DNA of 64,000 bases from Micromonospora sp. WMMD1155 (GCF_029581275.1 NZ_CP120742.1:4278501-4342500); one strand, 5' to 3'; shown: positions 1 through 9,285, counted from the first letter of the stretch. Made by a program: numbers and translations. The notes: generated from the sequence alone by a model not told the origin.

Positions 1-12
1 CCGTTCGCTCCC

Positions 13-18
13 TATGCT
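13..18 (+). promoter_or_regulatory. -10 element of a leaderless promoter
   Basis: TATGCT fits the actinobacterial TAnnnT -10 consensus and ends six bases before the ATG at 25, which places the expected transcription start on the start codon. The -35 region lies outside the window or is absent. Confidence 0.55.
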
Positions 19-24
19 CGGATC

Positions 25-954
25 ATGGAACTGCGGATCTTCACCGAACCCCAGCAGGGCGCCGACTACGACCAGTTGCTCGCCGTCGCCCGCTGCGCCG
101 AGGACGCCGGCTACGGCGCGTTCTTCCGGTCCGACCACTACCTCAGGATGGGCGAGGGGACCGGCGACCCCGGCCCGACCGACGCGTGGACCACGCTGGC
201 CGGGCTGGCCCGGGACACCAGCCGGATCCGGCTCGGCACGTTGATGACCGCCGCGACCTTCCGGCTACCCGGCCCGCTGGCGGTCACCGTGGCGCAGGTC
301 GACCAGATGAGCGGCGGTCGGGTGGAGCTGGGCATCGGCACCGGCTGGTTCGCCGAGGAGCACACCGCGTACGGCATCCCGTTCCCGCCGTTGGCCGAGC
401 GGTTCGACAGGCTGGAGGAGCAGCTCGCGGTCATCACCGGTCTCTGGTCCACGCCGGTCGGCGAACGGTTCGACCACTCCGGCCGGTACTACCCGGTGAG
501 CGGCTCGCCCGCGTTGCCGAAGCCCGTGCAGCAGCCACGCCCACCGATCCTGCTCGGCGGGATGGGCCCGAAGCGCACCCCTCGGTTGGCCGCCCGCTAC
601 GCCGACGAGTTCAACCTGCCGTTCGCCTCGGTGCCGGACAGTGCCGCGCAGTTCGACCGGGTCCGCGCGGCCTGCGCCGAGATCGGCCGGCAACCGAACG
701 AGTTGGTCTGGTCCAACGCCCTGGTGCTCTGCTGCGGGCGTGACGACGCCGAGGTGGCCCGTCGGGCCGCCGCGATCGGCCGTGAGCCCGACGAGCTGCG
801 GGCCAACGGCCTGGCCGGAACCCCCGGTGAGGTCCTGGACACCATCGGCCGGTACGCGGAGATCGGCAGCGAGCGCATCTACCTCCAGGTGCTCGACCTC
901 GGCGACCTGGACCACCTGGAGTTGGTCGCCGGTGAGGTGATGGCGAAGCTCTGA
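25..954 (+). CDS. LLM-class F420-dependent oxidoreductase
   Basis: This 309-residue protein has the bacterial-luciferase-like TIM-barrel layout: an N-terminal strand ending in TEPQQGADY, the central RVELGIGTGWF block (about residues 100-110) and a C-terminal region fitting the flavin/F420-dependent monooxygenase-like family. Family members reduce or oxidise small organic substrates with the deazaflavin F420 in the cytoplasm; the substrate here cannot be told. There is no Shine-Dalgarno sequence. A TATGCT hexamer at 13-18 lies six bases before the ATG, so the mRNA is probably leaderless and the start is well supported. The gene is convergent with the next one, with 5 bases between stop codons. 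Confidence 0.88.
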   Translation: MELRIFTEPQQGADYDQLLAVARCAEDAGYGAFFRSDHYLRMGEGTGDPGPTDAWTTLAGLARDTSRIRLGTLMTAATFRLPGPLAVTVAQVDQMSGGRVELGIGTGWFAEEHTAYGIPFPPLAERFDRLEEQLAVITGLWSTPVGERFDHSGRYYPVSGSPALPKPVQQPRPPILLGGMGPKRTPRLAARYADEFNLPFASVPDSAAQFDRVRAACAEIGRQPNELVWSNALVLCCGRDDAEVARRAAAIGREPDELRANGLAGTPGEVLDTIGRYAEIGSERIYLQVLDLGDLDHLELVAGEVMAKL

Positions 955-959
955 CCCGG

Positions 960-1382
960 TCAGGCGCGGTGGGCGCCCGTACCGACCCCGTTCGCGTCGC
1001 CCAGCACGGTGTCCAGGCGACCGTCCCGATCGCTGTCCACATAGGTGATGTCCGGGATCCCGTCGCCGTCCACGTCGATCTGGACGACGTCGGCGACGCC
1101 GTCACCGTCGAGGTCGGTGACCACCTCCACCGAGCCGTCCAGGTGTCGGGTCACGATCGACTGGGCGCCCGGCGAACGTGGCGGTGGCCCGGGCACCGGC
1201 ACCGGCGTCGGGGCCGGCGCGGGTGCCGGTGTGGGTCGGGGGCCGGGCGTGGGCGACGGGTGGCTCGACACCCCGCCCGCCGGTGGCGCACTGGCCTGCT
1301 CGACGCCGGTGCCGGTCGGGTCCAGCTCCTCCTCGGAGGGGAAGACGTCACCTCGTGCGGCCGGATCGCGGTAGCTGCTCAT
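960..1382 (-). CDS. Small acidic protein with Ca-binding-like Asp loops
   Basis: I do not recognise a named family. The protein (about 140 residues from MSSYRDP) has a Pro/Ala-rich middle made of PTPAPAP-type repeats and then three consecutive DxDxDG-type loops near the C-terminus (DLDGDGVAD, DVDGDGIPD, DSDRDGRLD), each like a calcium-binding EF-hand or thrombospondin-type-3 loop. It lacks a signal peptide or membrane segment. An upstream start at 1415 would add 11 residues. It is convergent with the F420 oxidoreductase and divergent from the PH-like membrane protein. Calcium binding is inferred from loop spacing only. Confidence 0.65.
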   Translation of the reverse strand: MSSYRDPAARGDVFPSEEELDPTGTGVEQASAPPAGGVSSHPSPTPGPRPTPAPAPAPTPVPVPGPPPRSPGAQSIVTRHLDGSVEVVTDLDGDGVADVVQIDVDGDGIPDITYVDSDRDGRLDTVLGDANGVGTGAHRA

Positions 1383-1502
1383 GGGCGTAGGGTTCCCCGA
1401 CGACGACGAGAACAACCGTGCCCGATCGACCGGTGTCCCTGGTGCCCGGTCTGGCGGAAGATGTCGGGACCGACGCCACGGTCATGAACGGGGGGTCCGA
1501 GC

Positions 1503-2255
1503 GTGGAACTGCGCCGGAATCGGGGGGCCCGTGCGCTCGCCCTGGTGTGCGTACTCGGTGGTGTGCTTCTGTTGGTCTATCCCAGCGACGGCCAGCTGCT
1601 CCGGACGGTCATCGCCGTGGGGGCGATCGGGCTGGGCGCGGTCGCGCTGGTCAGCGCGCTGCGGCCGTTCCGGTTCGGGATCCACGCGGAGGGGCTCAGC
1701 ATTCGGCGACCCGGCCTGCGCCGGGAGATCCGGTGGGACGAGGTCGACACGCTGGTCCTCGACGAGCCGCCCCGTCGCGACGGCTACGCGACACCGCCGC
1801 GACTGTTGCTGGTTCCTGTGCAGGGTGTGCCGCGTGAGCTGGTCACCGCCCGGCACCCGGTCGACGGCCGTCCGGCGATCGAGCTGCTCGTCCTCGACCA
1901 GGTGCGCGAGCAGCCCGAGCAGGTGTCCGCCGCTCTCGCCCGCCATGCCGGGGACCGTTTCGTCGACCTGCTCGCGCTGCGTCGTGACGCCTTCGCCACC
2001 CCGGATCTCACGGTCGGGCTGCGCGGCTACCAGATGGGCCGGGTCGACCGGTTGATCCGACGCGGGCAGGACGCCCTGATGTCCGGGGACGCGTCGGCCC
2101 GGCAGGCGGCCCGGGGGGAGATCGAACGCGCCACCGCCGCCGGTCTGCCGATCGCCCAACGTGGTTACAGCACGTTCCAGACGGATACGGTTCTGGACGC
2201 CCTCGTCGCCGCGTTGGCCGAGAACCAGTCCACCGATCGGGAGACCGCTACATGA
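1503..2255 (+). CDS. Membrane protein with PH-like cytoplasmic domain
   Basis: A 250-residue protein starting at GTG, preceded by a GGGGGG run about 9 bases upstream. Two hydrophobic segments (about residues 10-26 and 32-52) are followed by a soluble region with the FRFGIHAEGLSIRRPG and EIRWDEVDTLVL pattern seen in bacterial PH-domain (DUF2581-like) membrane proteins, then a helical C-terminus. It probably sits in the cytoplasmic membrane; its function is unknown. Its stop overlaps the ATG of the following flavoenzyme by 4 bases, so the two are translationally coupled. Confidence 0.7.
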   Translation: MELRRNRGARALALVCVLGGVLLLVYPSDGQLLRTVIAVGAIGLGAVALVSALRPFRFGIHAEGLSIRRPGLRREIRWDEVDTLVLDEPPRRDGYATPPRLLLVPVQGVPRELVTARHPVDGRPAIELLVLDQVREQPEQVSAALARHAGDRFVDLLALRRDAFATPDLTVGLRGYQMGRVDRLIRRGQDALMSGDASARQAARGEIERATAAGLPIAQRGYSTFQTDTVLDALVAALAENQSTDRETAT

Positions 2256-3520
2256 CCGAGCAGGGACCGCAGGCCGCAGCTCCCGAGGTGCCGCGCCGCA
2301 ACTGGGCCGGCAACGTGCGGTACGCCGCCCGGGCGTTCCACCGACCGACCTCCACCGACGAACTGCGCCGGCTGGTCGCGGGCAGCACCCGGCTCCGCGC
2401 GGTGGGCAGTGGGCACTCCTTCAACCGTTTCGGCGACACCGACGGCGACCTGGTCAGCCTCTCCGGGCTGCCCCCGGCCGTCGAGGTGGACCACGAGCGC
2501 GGGCAGGTCACCGTGAGCGGCGCGATGCGCTACGGCGACCTCGCCGGACATTTGCAGACCCAGGGGTTCGCGTTGGCGAACCTCGCCTCGCTGCCGCACA
2601 TCTCGGTCGCCGGGGCTGTGGCCACCGCCACCCACGGCTCCGGTCAGGCCCACGGCAACCTGGCCGGCGCGGTCGCCGGTCTGGAGCTGGTCACCGCCGA
2701 CGGCGACCTGCTGCGGGTCGACCGCGACACCGACCGGTTCGCCGGCATGGTGGTGGGGCTCGGCGCGCTCGGCCTGGTCACCCGAGTAACGCTGGACGTG
2801 GTGCCGACGTTCGATCTGCGCCAGTACGTGCGGCTCGACCTCGACCGGGCGGCGCTGGACGAGGCGCTCGGCTCGGCGTACAGCGTGAGTGTCTTCACCG
2901 ACTGGCGTACGCCCCGACTGCGTGAGGTGTGGCGCAAGCAGGCAGCCGACCAGCCGCCGCCCCCGGCGGACTGGCTCGGCACCACAGCCGCCGACCAACC
3001 ACGGCACCCGGTGCTCGGGATGCCACCGGAGAACTGCACACCCCAACTCGGTGAGCCCGGCCCGTGGCACGAACGGCTGCCGCACTTCAAGCTCGGCTTC
3101 ACCCCGAGCAGCGGCGACGAGTTGCAGTCCGAGTACCACGTGCCGCGTACGGCGGCGGCTGACGTGCTGGCCGCCCTGGACGACGTGGCGCACCTGATCG
3201 CCCCGGTGCTGCTGGTGTGCGAGCTGCGGACGGTGGCGGCGGACGAGCTGTGGCTCAGCCCGAACCACCGGCGGGACAGCTTCGTCGTGCACTTCACCTG
3301 GATCGGCGACACCGCCGCCGTGCTGCCCGTGGTGGCCGCCGTGGAGGAGCGCCTGGCGCCGTTCGCGCCCCGCCCGCACTGGGGCAAGGTCTTCGTCACC
3401 GACCCGGCCGAGTTGGCCGCCCGCTACCCGAGGTACGCCGACTTCGCCGCGCTCCTGGCCGACCTGGACCCGAAGAACAAGTTCCAGACCGACCTCCTGA
3501 ACCGCTACTTCCCCCGCTGA
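2252..3520 (+). CDS. FAD-linked oxidase, alditol-oxidase / D-arabinono-1,4-lactone oxidase type
   Basis: This 422-residue protein has the VAO/PCMH flavoprotein layout. The N-terminal FAD-binding domain contains VGSGHSFN, in which His55 is the expected covalent FAD attachment residue, followed by SVAGAVATATHGSG around residue 125. The C-terminal substrate domain carries the PHWGKVF signature of sugar-lactone and alditol oxidases. The family oxidises polyols or aldonolactones with O2 and releases H2O2. By overall similarity it is closest to actinobacterial alditol oxidase (AldO), but the substrate is not fixed by sequence. It is coupled to the preceding membrane protein. Confidence 0.88.
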   Translation: MTEQGPQAAAPEVPRRNWAGNVRYAARAFHRPTSTDELRRLVAGSTRLRAVGSGHSFNRFGDTDGDLVSLSGLPPAVEVDHERGQVTVSGAMRYGDLAGHLQTQGFALANLASLPHISVAGAVATATHGSGQAHGNLAGAVAGLELVTADGDLLRVDRDTDRFAGMVVGLGALGLVTRVTLDVVPTFDLRQYVRLDLDRAALDEALGSAYSVSVFTDWRTPRLREVWRKQAADQPPPPADWLGTTAADQPRHPVLGMPPENCTPQLGEPGPWHERLPHFKLGFTPSSGDELQSEYHVPRTAAADVLAALDDVAHLIAPVLLVCELRTVAADELWLSPNHRRDSFVVHFTWIGDTAAVLPVVAAVEERLAPFAPRPHWGKVFVTDPAELAARYPRYADFAALLADLDPKNKFQTDLLNRYFPR

Positions 3521-3540
3521 CCCCAAAGAATGAGAGAGCG

Positions 3541-4671
3541 TCAGCGGGCGCCGGTGAGGGTGTTGCGTTGGACCGCCCGGGCGATGTCGCTGGGGGAGAC
3601 GATGCCGGTCAGGCGGCCGTCGTCGCCGACCACCAGGGCTCGACCATCGGCGCACTCGCTGAGGCGGGGGAGCAGGTCGTTGAGCTGTTCACCCGGTCGG
3701 GCGAGCACCAGGTCGTCGGCCCGGCAGGCCACCTCCGCGAGGGTGGTCGACGCCCGCCGGTCGGCCGGCACGCCCCGTACCCGGTCGACGGTGACCAGGC
3801 CGATCGGTCGGCCGTCCTCGGTCAGCGGCAACGCCGAATGCCGGTACGCGAAGAGGTAGTGGTCGACGAAGTCGGCGACGGTCACCTCCGCCGAGACGGT
3901 CTGCGGCTGCGGGGTCATCACGTCGCCCACCCGGATGCCGCGTAGCGCGTTTCCGGTGCGGGCCTGCCGCTCCTCCATCCCGGCGGCACCGATCAGGAAC
4001 CAGCCGATCAGGGCCAGCCACAGGCCACCGAAACCGACCCCGGACAGGAACTGCCACAACCCGAGGCCGATCAGCAGCACACCCAGCACCCAGCCCGCGC
4101 GGGCGGCGACCACCGAAGCCCTGGTCCGGTCACCGGTGGCCTTCCAGACCGCGGCGCGCAGCAGTCGGCCGCCGTCCAGGGGCGCGGCGGGCAGCACGTT
4201 GAAGACGGCCAGCAGCACGTTGATGCCGGCCAGCCACGCCACCGCCCCGAGCAGCAAACCACCCTGCCCGGCCAGCGCGAGCAGCGCGGCCACGGCACCG
4301 AAGAACGCGCCGATCAGGAGGCTGACCAGCGGGCCGACGCCGGCGATCCGCAGCTCCGCGCCCGGGTCGCGCGGCTCGCCCCGCAACTCGGCCACCCCGC
4401 CGAACAGCCACAGCGTGATGCCGTCGACGGTGAGCCCGTTGCGCTTGGCCACCACCGCGTGCGACACCTCGTGGGCGAGCAGACCGACGAAGAAGACCAC
4501 CGCCGCGGCCAGGCCGGCGAGGGTGTACGCCACGGGCGAGCGGTCCGGGTACGAACGCGGGAACTGGTTGGCGGCCAACCCCCACGCGATCAGCGCGAAG
4601 ATGACCAGAACGCTCCAGTTGACGCCGACCGGCACTCCCGCGACCCGACCGATCCGGAAACTCGCCCTCAT
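3541..4671 (-). CDS. Site-2 protease (M50) with two CBS domains, Rip3-like
   Basis: A polytopic intramembrane metalloprotease of 376 residues. HEVSH (residues 67-71) supplies the zinc ligands and catalytic Glu, and NVLPAAPLDGG (about 158-168) supplies the third ligand, Asp166. Six or so transmembrane helices are followed by a C-terminal CBS pair (about 240-370), as in mycobacterial Rip3. Such enzymes cleave membrane-embedded substrates such as anti-sigma factors, and the CBS domains may sense adenylates. I chose the ATG at 4671 (MRASFRIG) over 4722 because it starts at the conserved N-terminus and has a GGGGG run upstream. Confidence 0.9.
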   Translation of the reverse strand: MRASFRIGRVAGVPVGVNWSVLVIFALIAWGLAANQFPRSYPDRSPVAYTLAGLAAAVVFFVGLLAHEVSHAVVAKRNGLTVDGITLWLFGGVAELRGEPRDPGAELRIAGVGPLVSLLIGAFFGAVAALLALAGQGGLLLGAVAWLAGINVLLAVFNVLPAAPLDGGRLLRAAVWKATGDRTRASVVAARAGWVLGVLLIGLGLWQFLSGVGFGGLWLALIGWFLIGAAGMEERQARTGNALRGIRVGDVMTPQPQTVSAEVTVADFVDHYLFAYRHSALPLTEDGRPIGLVTVDRVRGVPADRRASTTLAEVACRADDLVLARPGEQLNDLLPRLSECADGRALVVGDDGRLTGIVSPSDIARAVQRNTLTGAR

Positions 4672-4747
4672 CCCGTCGGGATACCCCCGTCGGTCGCCGA
4701 CATGCCGCTTGGTCAGAGGCATCCGTTGATCAGCGGGGGCCCCCCGT

Positions 4748-5602
4748 TCAGCGGCGGGGGGTTTCGCTGGCGATGGTCGCCTCGCGGGGGAGCGCCGCCG
4801 CGCGCAGCGGCCAGTCGAGCGCGTAGTCGGCGATCTCCTCCCAGCCGTCCTGCCCCACGGTGAAGTGGGTTCGGCCGGGGAACTCCTGGTACGCGGTCAG
4901 TGCCCGGGACTTCTGGTAGAGCCCCGCGTTGGCGCGGACCACCGACGCCGGTACGACGTGGTCGTTGTCGCCGGCCATCAGCAGCAGCGGAGGTCGGTCG
5001 TCGCGGCCGACGTCGACCCGGGCGGGTGAGCGCGGGTCGACGTTGGCGAAGGCGCCTTCGAAGAACACCCGACCGGCGCCGGGGACGGCGTAGCGCTGCC
5101 AGGCCCGGTCGGAGTCCTCGCGACTCATGGCGTTGCCGAACGTGTAGGCGAAGTCGTCCGGGGTGAACGGGACGGCCTTGCCCCGGTTGGCGGGGCTGCG
5201 CAGGATCGGGAAGCCGGAGCGCAGCTGGCTCAGCGGCACCTTGAGCACGCCCTTCACCGCCGCCGGGTGCACCCCCACCACCGCGGCGCCGAGACCCCGG
5301 TCGGCGAGGACCTGGGCGAACAGGCCGCCGAACGAGTGTCCCATGATGATCGGCGGCCGGGGCAGGGCACGGATGATCTTGTCGTAGTGCGCCACGATAG
5401 TGGCCATGCTCTGTTCGGCGATCGGGCCGGGATCGTCCCGCAACTGCTCCACGGACCGGTCCATCCCGGGCCACGCGGGGGTGATGACGTGCATCCCGCG
5501 CGCGGTGTACCGCTCGGCCCACCTCTCCCAACTACGCGAGGTCATCCAGAGACCGTGGATCAGCACGACCGTGTCGACCTGGCCCTGCGGCGTGGCACCC
5601 AT
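4748..5602 (-). CDS. Alpha/beta hydrolase
   Basis: A 284-residue soluble hydrolase with an IHGLWM oxyanion-hole loop near residue 16 and the nucleophile elbow GHSFGG (Ser90). The C-terminal AGDNDHVVP holds the acid and GRTHFTVGQ the catalytic His. A good ribosome-binding site (GGGAGG) precedes the ATG. It follows the M50 protease gene's start by 77 bases on the same strand. Substrate is unknown; lipase, esterase and haloperoxidase-like enzymes share this fold. Confidence 0.85.
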   Translation of the reverse strand: MGATPQGQVDTVVLIHGLWMTSRSWERWAERYTARGMHVITPAWPGMDRSVEQLRDDPGPIAEQSMATIVAHYDKIIRALPRPPIIMGHSFGGLFAQVLADRGLGAAVVGVHPAAVKGVLKVPLSQLRSGFPILRSPANRGKAVPFTPDDFAYTFGNAMSREDSDRAWQRYAVPGAGRVFFEGAFANVDPRSPARVDVGRDDRPPLLLMAGDNDHVVPASVVRANAGLYQKSRALTAYQEFPGRTHFTVGQDGWEEIADYALDWPLRAAALPREATIASETPRR

Positions 5603-5773
5603 CGAGTCCTCCCGGTTCGGCGGCGTCCGGCCCGGCGGTTACCCGCTGCCGCGCCCGCAATGCCTGCCCAGGCTGTTCCGGCAGGACGCCGCGAACGGCC
5701 CTGACAAATGTCACGGCCGGGACGTGACGGCCGCTCCAGGCACCGGGGTACGCGCCACCGGAGCATTACCGGC

Positions 5774-6673
5774 ATGACCAGTACGCATCCGGCTGTCGAG
5801 TTGGACGGCCTCACCAAGTCCTTCGGCGCGGTCACCGCTGTCGACGGGTTGAGCCTGCGGGTGCAGCCCGGCGAGGTGGTGGCCTTCCTCGGCCCGAACG
5901 GCGCGGGCAAGACCACCACGATCGACATGCTGCTCGGGTTGGCCCGCCCGGACGCGGGGACCGTCCGCCTCCTCGGCGGCACGCCGGACAGCGCGGTGGC
6001 CCAGGGTCGGGTCGCCGCCGTGCTGCAGACCGGCGGGCTGCTCAAGGACCTGACCGTGGGCGAGACGGTCGAGATGACCGCCCACTTCTACCGACACACC
6101 CGTCCGGCGGCCGAGGTGTTGGTGCGGGCCGGCATCGCCGACATCGCCGGGCGGGTGGTCGGGCGCTGCTCCGGGGGGCAGCAGCAGCGGCTGCGCTTCG
6201 CGCTGGCCCTGCTGCCCGACCCGGACCTGATGGTGCTCGACGAACCGACCACCGGCATGGACGTGGAGGGTCGCCGGGACTTCTGGCAGGCGCTGCGCCG
6301 TGACGCCCGGGCCGGACGGACCGTCATCTTCGCCACCCACTACCTGGACGAGGCGGACGCGTACGCCGACCGGATCGTGCTGGTCCGGCAGGGGCGCGTG
6401 GTCGCCGACGGCACCACCGCGCAGATCAAGAACCTGGCCGCCGGCCGTACGGTGCGGGCCACCCTGCCCGGTGCCGACCAGGCCGCACTCGCCGCGCTGC
6501 CCGACGTGGACGCCGTGGAGGTACGTGGCGACAGCGTGCTGGTGCGCACCGGCGACTCGGACGCCGTCGCCCGGCACCTGCTCACCCGGACCGCCGCCCG
6601 GGACGTGGAGATCACCTCCCGCAACCTCGAGGACGCCTTCCTCGCCCTGACCACCGCGCAGACCGGAGCCTGA
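5774..6673 (+). CDS. ABC transporter ATP-binding protein (drug-efflux type)
   Basis: A 299-residue ATPase with Walker A GPNGAGKTT (residues 40-48), signature CSGGQQQR (132-139), Walker B LMVLDEP and the H-loop ATHYLDEA. The C-terminal extension is typical of the DrrA/NatA-type subunits that pair with ABC-2 permeases. The permease gene begins one base after its stop, and a NarL-type sensor/regulator pair follows, so the four genes form a plausible sense-and-export unit. The start at MTSTHP is preferred to an upstream GTG-rich extension lacking family similarity. Confidence 0.93.
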   Translation: MTSTHPAVELDGLTKSFGAVTAVDGLSLRVQPGEVVAFLGPNGAGKTTTIDMLLGLARPDAGTVRLLGGTPDSAVAQGRVAAVLQTGGLLKDLTVGETVEMTAHFYRHTRPAAEVLVRAGIADIAGRVVGRCSGGQQQRLRFALALLPDPDLMVLDEPTTGMDVEGRRDFWQALRRDARAGRTVIFATHYLDEADAYADRIVLVRQGRVVADGTTAQIKNLAAGRTVRATLPGADQAALAALPDVDAVEVRGDSVLVRTGDSDAVARHLLTRTAARDVEITSRNLEDAFLALTTAQTGA

Positions 6674-6674
6674 G

Positions 6675-7475
6675 ATGACCACTCTGTCGGCCACCCCGAA
6701 CCGCACCGCCGAGCCGGACCGTCGGCTGCCCGCCCTGGGCGGGTTCTCCCCGGGAGTCCTGCGCATCGAGCTGCGCCGGGTGCTGCGCAACCGCCGTACC
6801 CTCGCCTTCACGCTGATCATGCCGGGCGTCTTCTTCCTCATCTTCGGTCTGCCGCAGGGCGGGCAGCACCTGGACAACGGTCGCCCGGTGACGGCGTACG
6901 TCATGATCAGCCTGGCCGTGTACGCGGCCATGGTGGCGACCACCAGCGCCGGTGGCGCGGTGGCCACCGAGCGGGCGCTGGGCTGGAGCCGTCAGTTGCG
7001 GCTCACCCCGCTGCGTCCGAGCGCGTACGTGGCCACCAAGCTGGCCACGGCGATGGCCCTCGGTCTGCTCGCTGTCGTCGTCGAGTTCCTGGTGGGCGCG
7101 GCGGCCGGCGTCCGCGTTCCGGCGTCCGTCTGGCTGGTGTCCGGGCTCGCCGCCTGGATCGGTTCGCTGGTCTTCGCCGCGTTCGGGCTGTTCGTCGGCT
7201 ACCTGGCGCCGGCCGAGAACGTCATGCAGTTCATCGGCCCGATCCTGGCCGTGCTGGCCATGTTCGGCGGGCTGTTCGTGCCGGTCGAGGTGCTGCCGGA
7301 GGTGCTACAGCACGTCGCGACGTTCACACCGGTGTACGGCGTGGGGGTGCTGGCCCGCGCCCCACTGACCGGCGACGGGGTGAGCATGGCGGCGGTGGCC
7401 AACATCGTGGTCTGGGCGCTGGTCTTCGGCGTCGGTGCGGCTCGGCTGTTCCGCCGGGACACCGGGCGGGTCTGA
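6675..7475 (+). CDS. ABC-2 type transporter permease
   Basis: A 266-residue membrane protein with six hydrophobic segments, typical of ABC-2 (DrrB-like) permeases: the first after the RIELRRVLRNRRTLAFTL entry helix (about residue 45), and a last one near residues 235-255. It begins immediately after the ATPase gene and is its obvious partner. Together they probably export a drug or lipid-like compound; the substrate is not evident. Confidence 0.92.
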   Translation: MTTLSATPNRTAEPDRRLPALGGFSPGVLRIELRRVLRNRRTLAFTLIMPGVFFLIFGLPQGGQHLDNGRPVTAYVMISLAVYAAMVATTSAGGAVATERALGWSRQLRLTPLRPSAYVATKLATAMALGLLAVVVEFLVGAAAGVRVPASVWLVSGLAAWIGSLVFAAFGLFVGYLAPAENVMQFIGPILAVLAMFGGLFVPVEVLPEVLQHVATFTPVYGVGVLARAPLTGDGVSMAAVANIVVWALVFGVGAARLFRRDTGRV

Positions 7476-7488
7476 CCGGCCGGGCCGA

Positions 7489-7494
7489 TAGCGT
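7489..7494 (+). promoter_or_regulatory. -10 element before the sensor kinase
   Basis: TAGCGT fits TAnnnT and ends seven bases before the ATG at 7502. It suggests that the two-component pair has its own leaderless promoter in the short gap after the permease gene. Confidence 0.45.
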
Positions 7495-7501
7495 GGACCC
7501 G

Positions 7502-8632
7502 ATGGACCTCTCGACGGGGCAGCTCTGGCCGGTGAACCGCCACTGGCGGTTCACCGGTTGGCTGCTGGCCGCGGTCTGGCTGTTCTTCCTCAACGTGCCG
7601 CTCGCCACCGCGCTGCGCCAACCGGAGCCGTGGCGACGGATCCTCGGTGTGGTCGCCCTGGTCGTGTTCAGCGTCGGCTACGTGCTGCTGTTCCAGTGGG
7701 CCCGCAGGCGGCGTCAGTCGCTGCTGCCGATCCCGGCGGGCCGGGCGCGGGTCGCGTTGGCGCTGCTGTTCGCGGTGGGCTTGGCCAGTCTCCCGGGCAC
7801 CGGCGGGGACTGGCTGGCCACCGTGGTCTACGTGGCCGCGGCGGCGGTGTTCCTGTTGCCGCGGTGGGAGGCGTTGGCCACCGTGCTGCTCTGCGCGGTG
7901 ACCCCGGTGCTGGCGTCCTGGCTGGTGCCGGGGTGGGAGGCGGAGAAGGGCATCGTCTTCGCCGTGCTGCTCGCCTCGTTCGCCATGTTCGGGTTCTCCC
8001 AGTTGGCTCAGCGCAACAGCGAACTCCGGGCCGCCCAGCAGGAGATCGGCCGGCTCGCGGTCGCCGAGGAGCGGGCCCGCGCCGCCCGCGACCTGCACGA
8101 CATCCTCGGGCACTCGTTGACCGTGGTGGCGATCAAGGCCGAGTTGGCCGGCCGTCTGATTGAGGTCGACCGGGACCGGGCCGCCGTCGAGATCGCCGAG
8201 GTGGAGGCGCTGGCCCGGGCCGCGCTGGCCGACGTGCGGCAGACCGCTGGGGCGTACCGCGAGGTCAGTCTCGGCGCGGAGCTGGCCGGCGCCCGCTCCG
8301 CGCTGGCCGCGGCGGGCATCGCGGCGGACCTGCCGGTCGAACTGCCCGAGCTGCCGGAGGAGTGGGACCGGTTGTTCGGTTGGGCGGTACGGGAAGGGGT
8401 GACCAACGTGGTCCGGCACAGTGGGGCGCGGTGCTGCGTGATCCGGGTGCACCCGGATCGGGTCGAGATCAGTGACGACGGGCGTGGTCCGTCCACTCCC
8501 GACGCGAGTGGGCACGGGCTGGTCGGCCTGCGGGAGCGGGCGCGGCGGCTGGACGCGGCGGTGACCGTCGGTCGCCGGCCGACGGGCGACGGCTTTCTGC
8601 TGCGGGTGCACACCCGGGAGGCGGCCCGGTGA
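7502..8632 (+). CDS. Sensor histidine kinase, NarL/LiaS-type (HisKA_3)
   Basis: A 376-residue kinase with four or five N-terminal membrane segments (to about residue 155), a short coiled linker, and the HisKA_3 dimerisation motif ARDLHDILGH with the phospho-acceptor His199. The ATP-binding region includes GVTNVVRHS (N box) and DDGRGP, then GHGLVGLRERARRL. I prefer ATG 7502 to GTG 7493 because of the -10 hexamer just upstream. The gene overlaps the response regulator start by 4 bases. It likely senses a membrane-active compound handled by the preceding ABC transporter. Confidence 0.9.
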   Translation: MDLSTGQLWPVNRHWRFTGWLLAAVWLFFLNVPLATALRQPEPWRRILGVVALVVFSVGYVLLFQWARRRRQSLLPIPAGRARVALALLFAVGLASLPGTGGDWLATVVYVAAAAVFLLPRWEALATVLLCAVTPVLASWLVPGWEAEKGIVFAVLLASFAMFGFSQLAQRNSELRAAQQEIGRLAVAEERARAARDLHDILGHSLTVVAIKAELAGRLIEVDRDRAAVEIAEVEALARAALADVRQTAGAYREVSLGAELAGARSALAAAGIAADLPVELPELPEEWDRLFGWAVREGVTNVVRHSGARCCVIRVHPDRVEISDDGRGPSTPDASGHGLVGLRERARRLDAAVTVGRRPTGDGFLLRVHTREAAR

Positions 8633-9261
8633 GCGGCGGTCCGACGCCGATCCGGCTGTTGCTCGCCGACGACCAGGCGCTGGTCCGGGGCGCGTTGGCC
8701 GCGCTGCTCTCGTTGGAGCCGGACCTGACCGTGGTGGCCGAGGTCGGCCGGGGCGACGAGGTGGTGCCGGAGGCGCTGCGCAGCACACCCGACGTGGCCC
8801 TGTTGGACGTGGAGATGCCCGGCCTGGACGGGATCGCGGCCACCACCGCGTTGCGGGCCGCGTTGCCGACCTGCCGGGTGCTGGTGGTGACCACCTTCGG
8901 GCGACCCGGCTACCTGCGCCGGGCGATGGAGGCCGGCGCGAGCGGTTTCGTGGTCAAGGACACCCCGGCCCGACAGCTCGCCGACGCGGTCCGCCGGGTG
9001 CACGCTGGTCTGCGGGTGGTCGACCCGACGCTCGCGGCCGAGACCCTGGCCACCGGCGTCAGCCCGTTGACCGAGCGGGAGACCGAGGTGCTGCGTACGG
9101 CCCGGGGCGGTGGCACGGTCGCGGACCTGGCCGGGGTGCTGCACCTCTCCGAGGGGACGGTGCGCAACCACCTGTCGGCGGCGATCGGTAAGACCGGCGC
9201 ACGCAACCGGGCCGACGCGATCCGGGTCGCCGAGCAGAACGGTTGGCTGCTCGGCGACTGA
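8629..9261 (+). CDS. Response regulator, NarL/FixJ family
   Basis: A 210-residue regulator with a receiver domain (ADDQ acidic pocket at the N-terminus, phospho-acceptor Asp60 in LLDVEMPG, Lys in VVKD) and a C-terminal LuxR-type helix-turn-helix (LTERETEVLRTARGGGTVADLA). The GTG start overlaps the kinase stop. The cognate kinase is the preceding gene, and the ABC transporter genes upstream are the likely target. Confidence 0.92.
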   Translation: MSGGPTPIRLLLADDQALVRGALAALLSLEPDLTVVAEVGRGDEVVPEALRSTPDVALLDVEMPGLDGIAATTALRAALPTCRVLVVTTFGRPGYLRRAMEAGASGFVVKDTPARQLADAVRRVHAGLRVVDPTLAAETLATGVSPLTERETEVLRTARGGGTVADLAGVLHLSEGTVRNHLSAAIGKTGARNRADAIRVAEQNGWLLGD

Positions 9262-9285
9262 ACGGCGGGTCTCGCCGCGGGGCGC

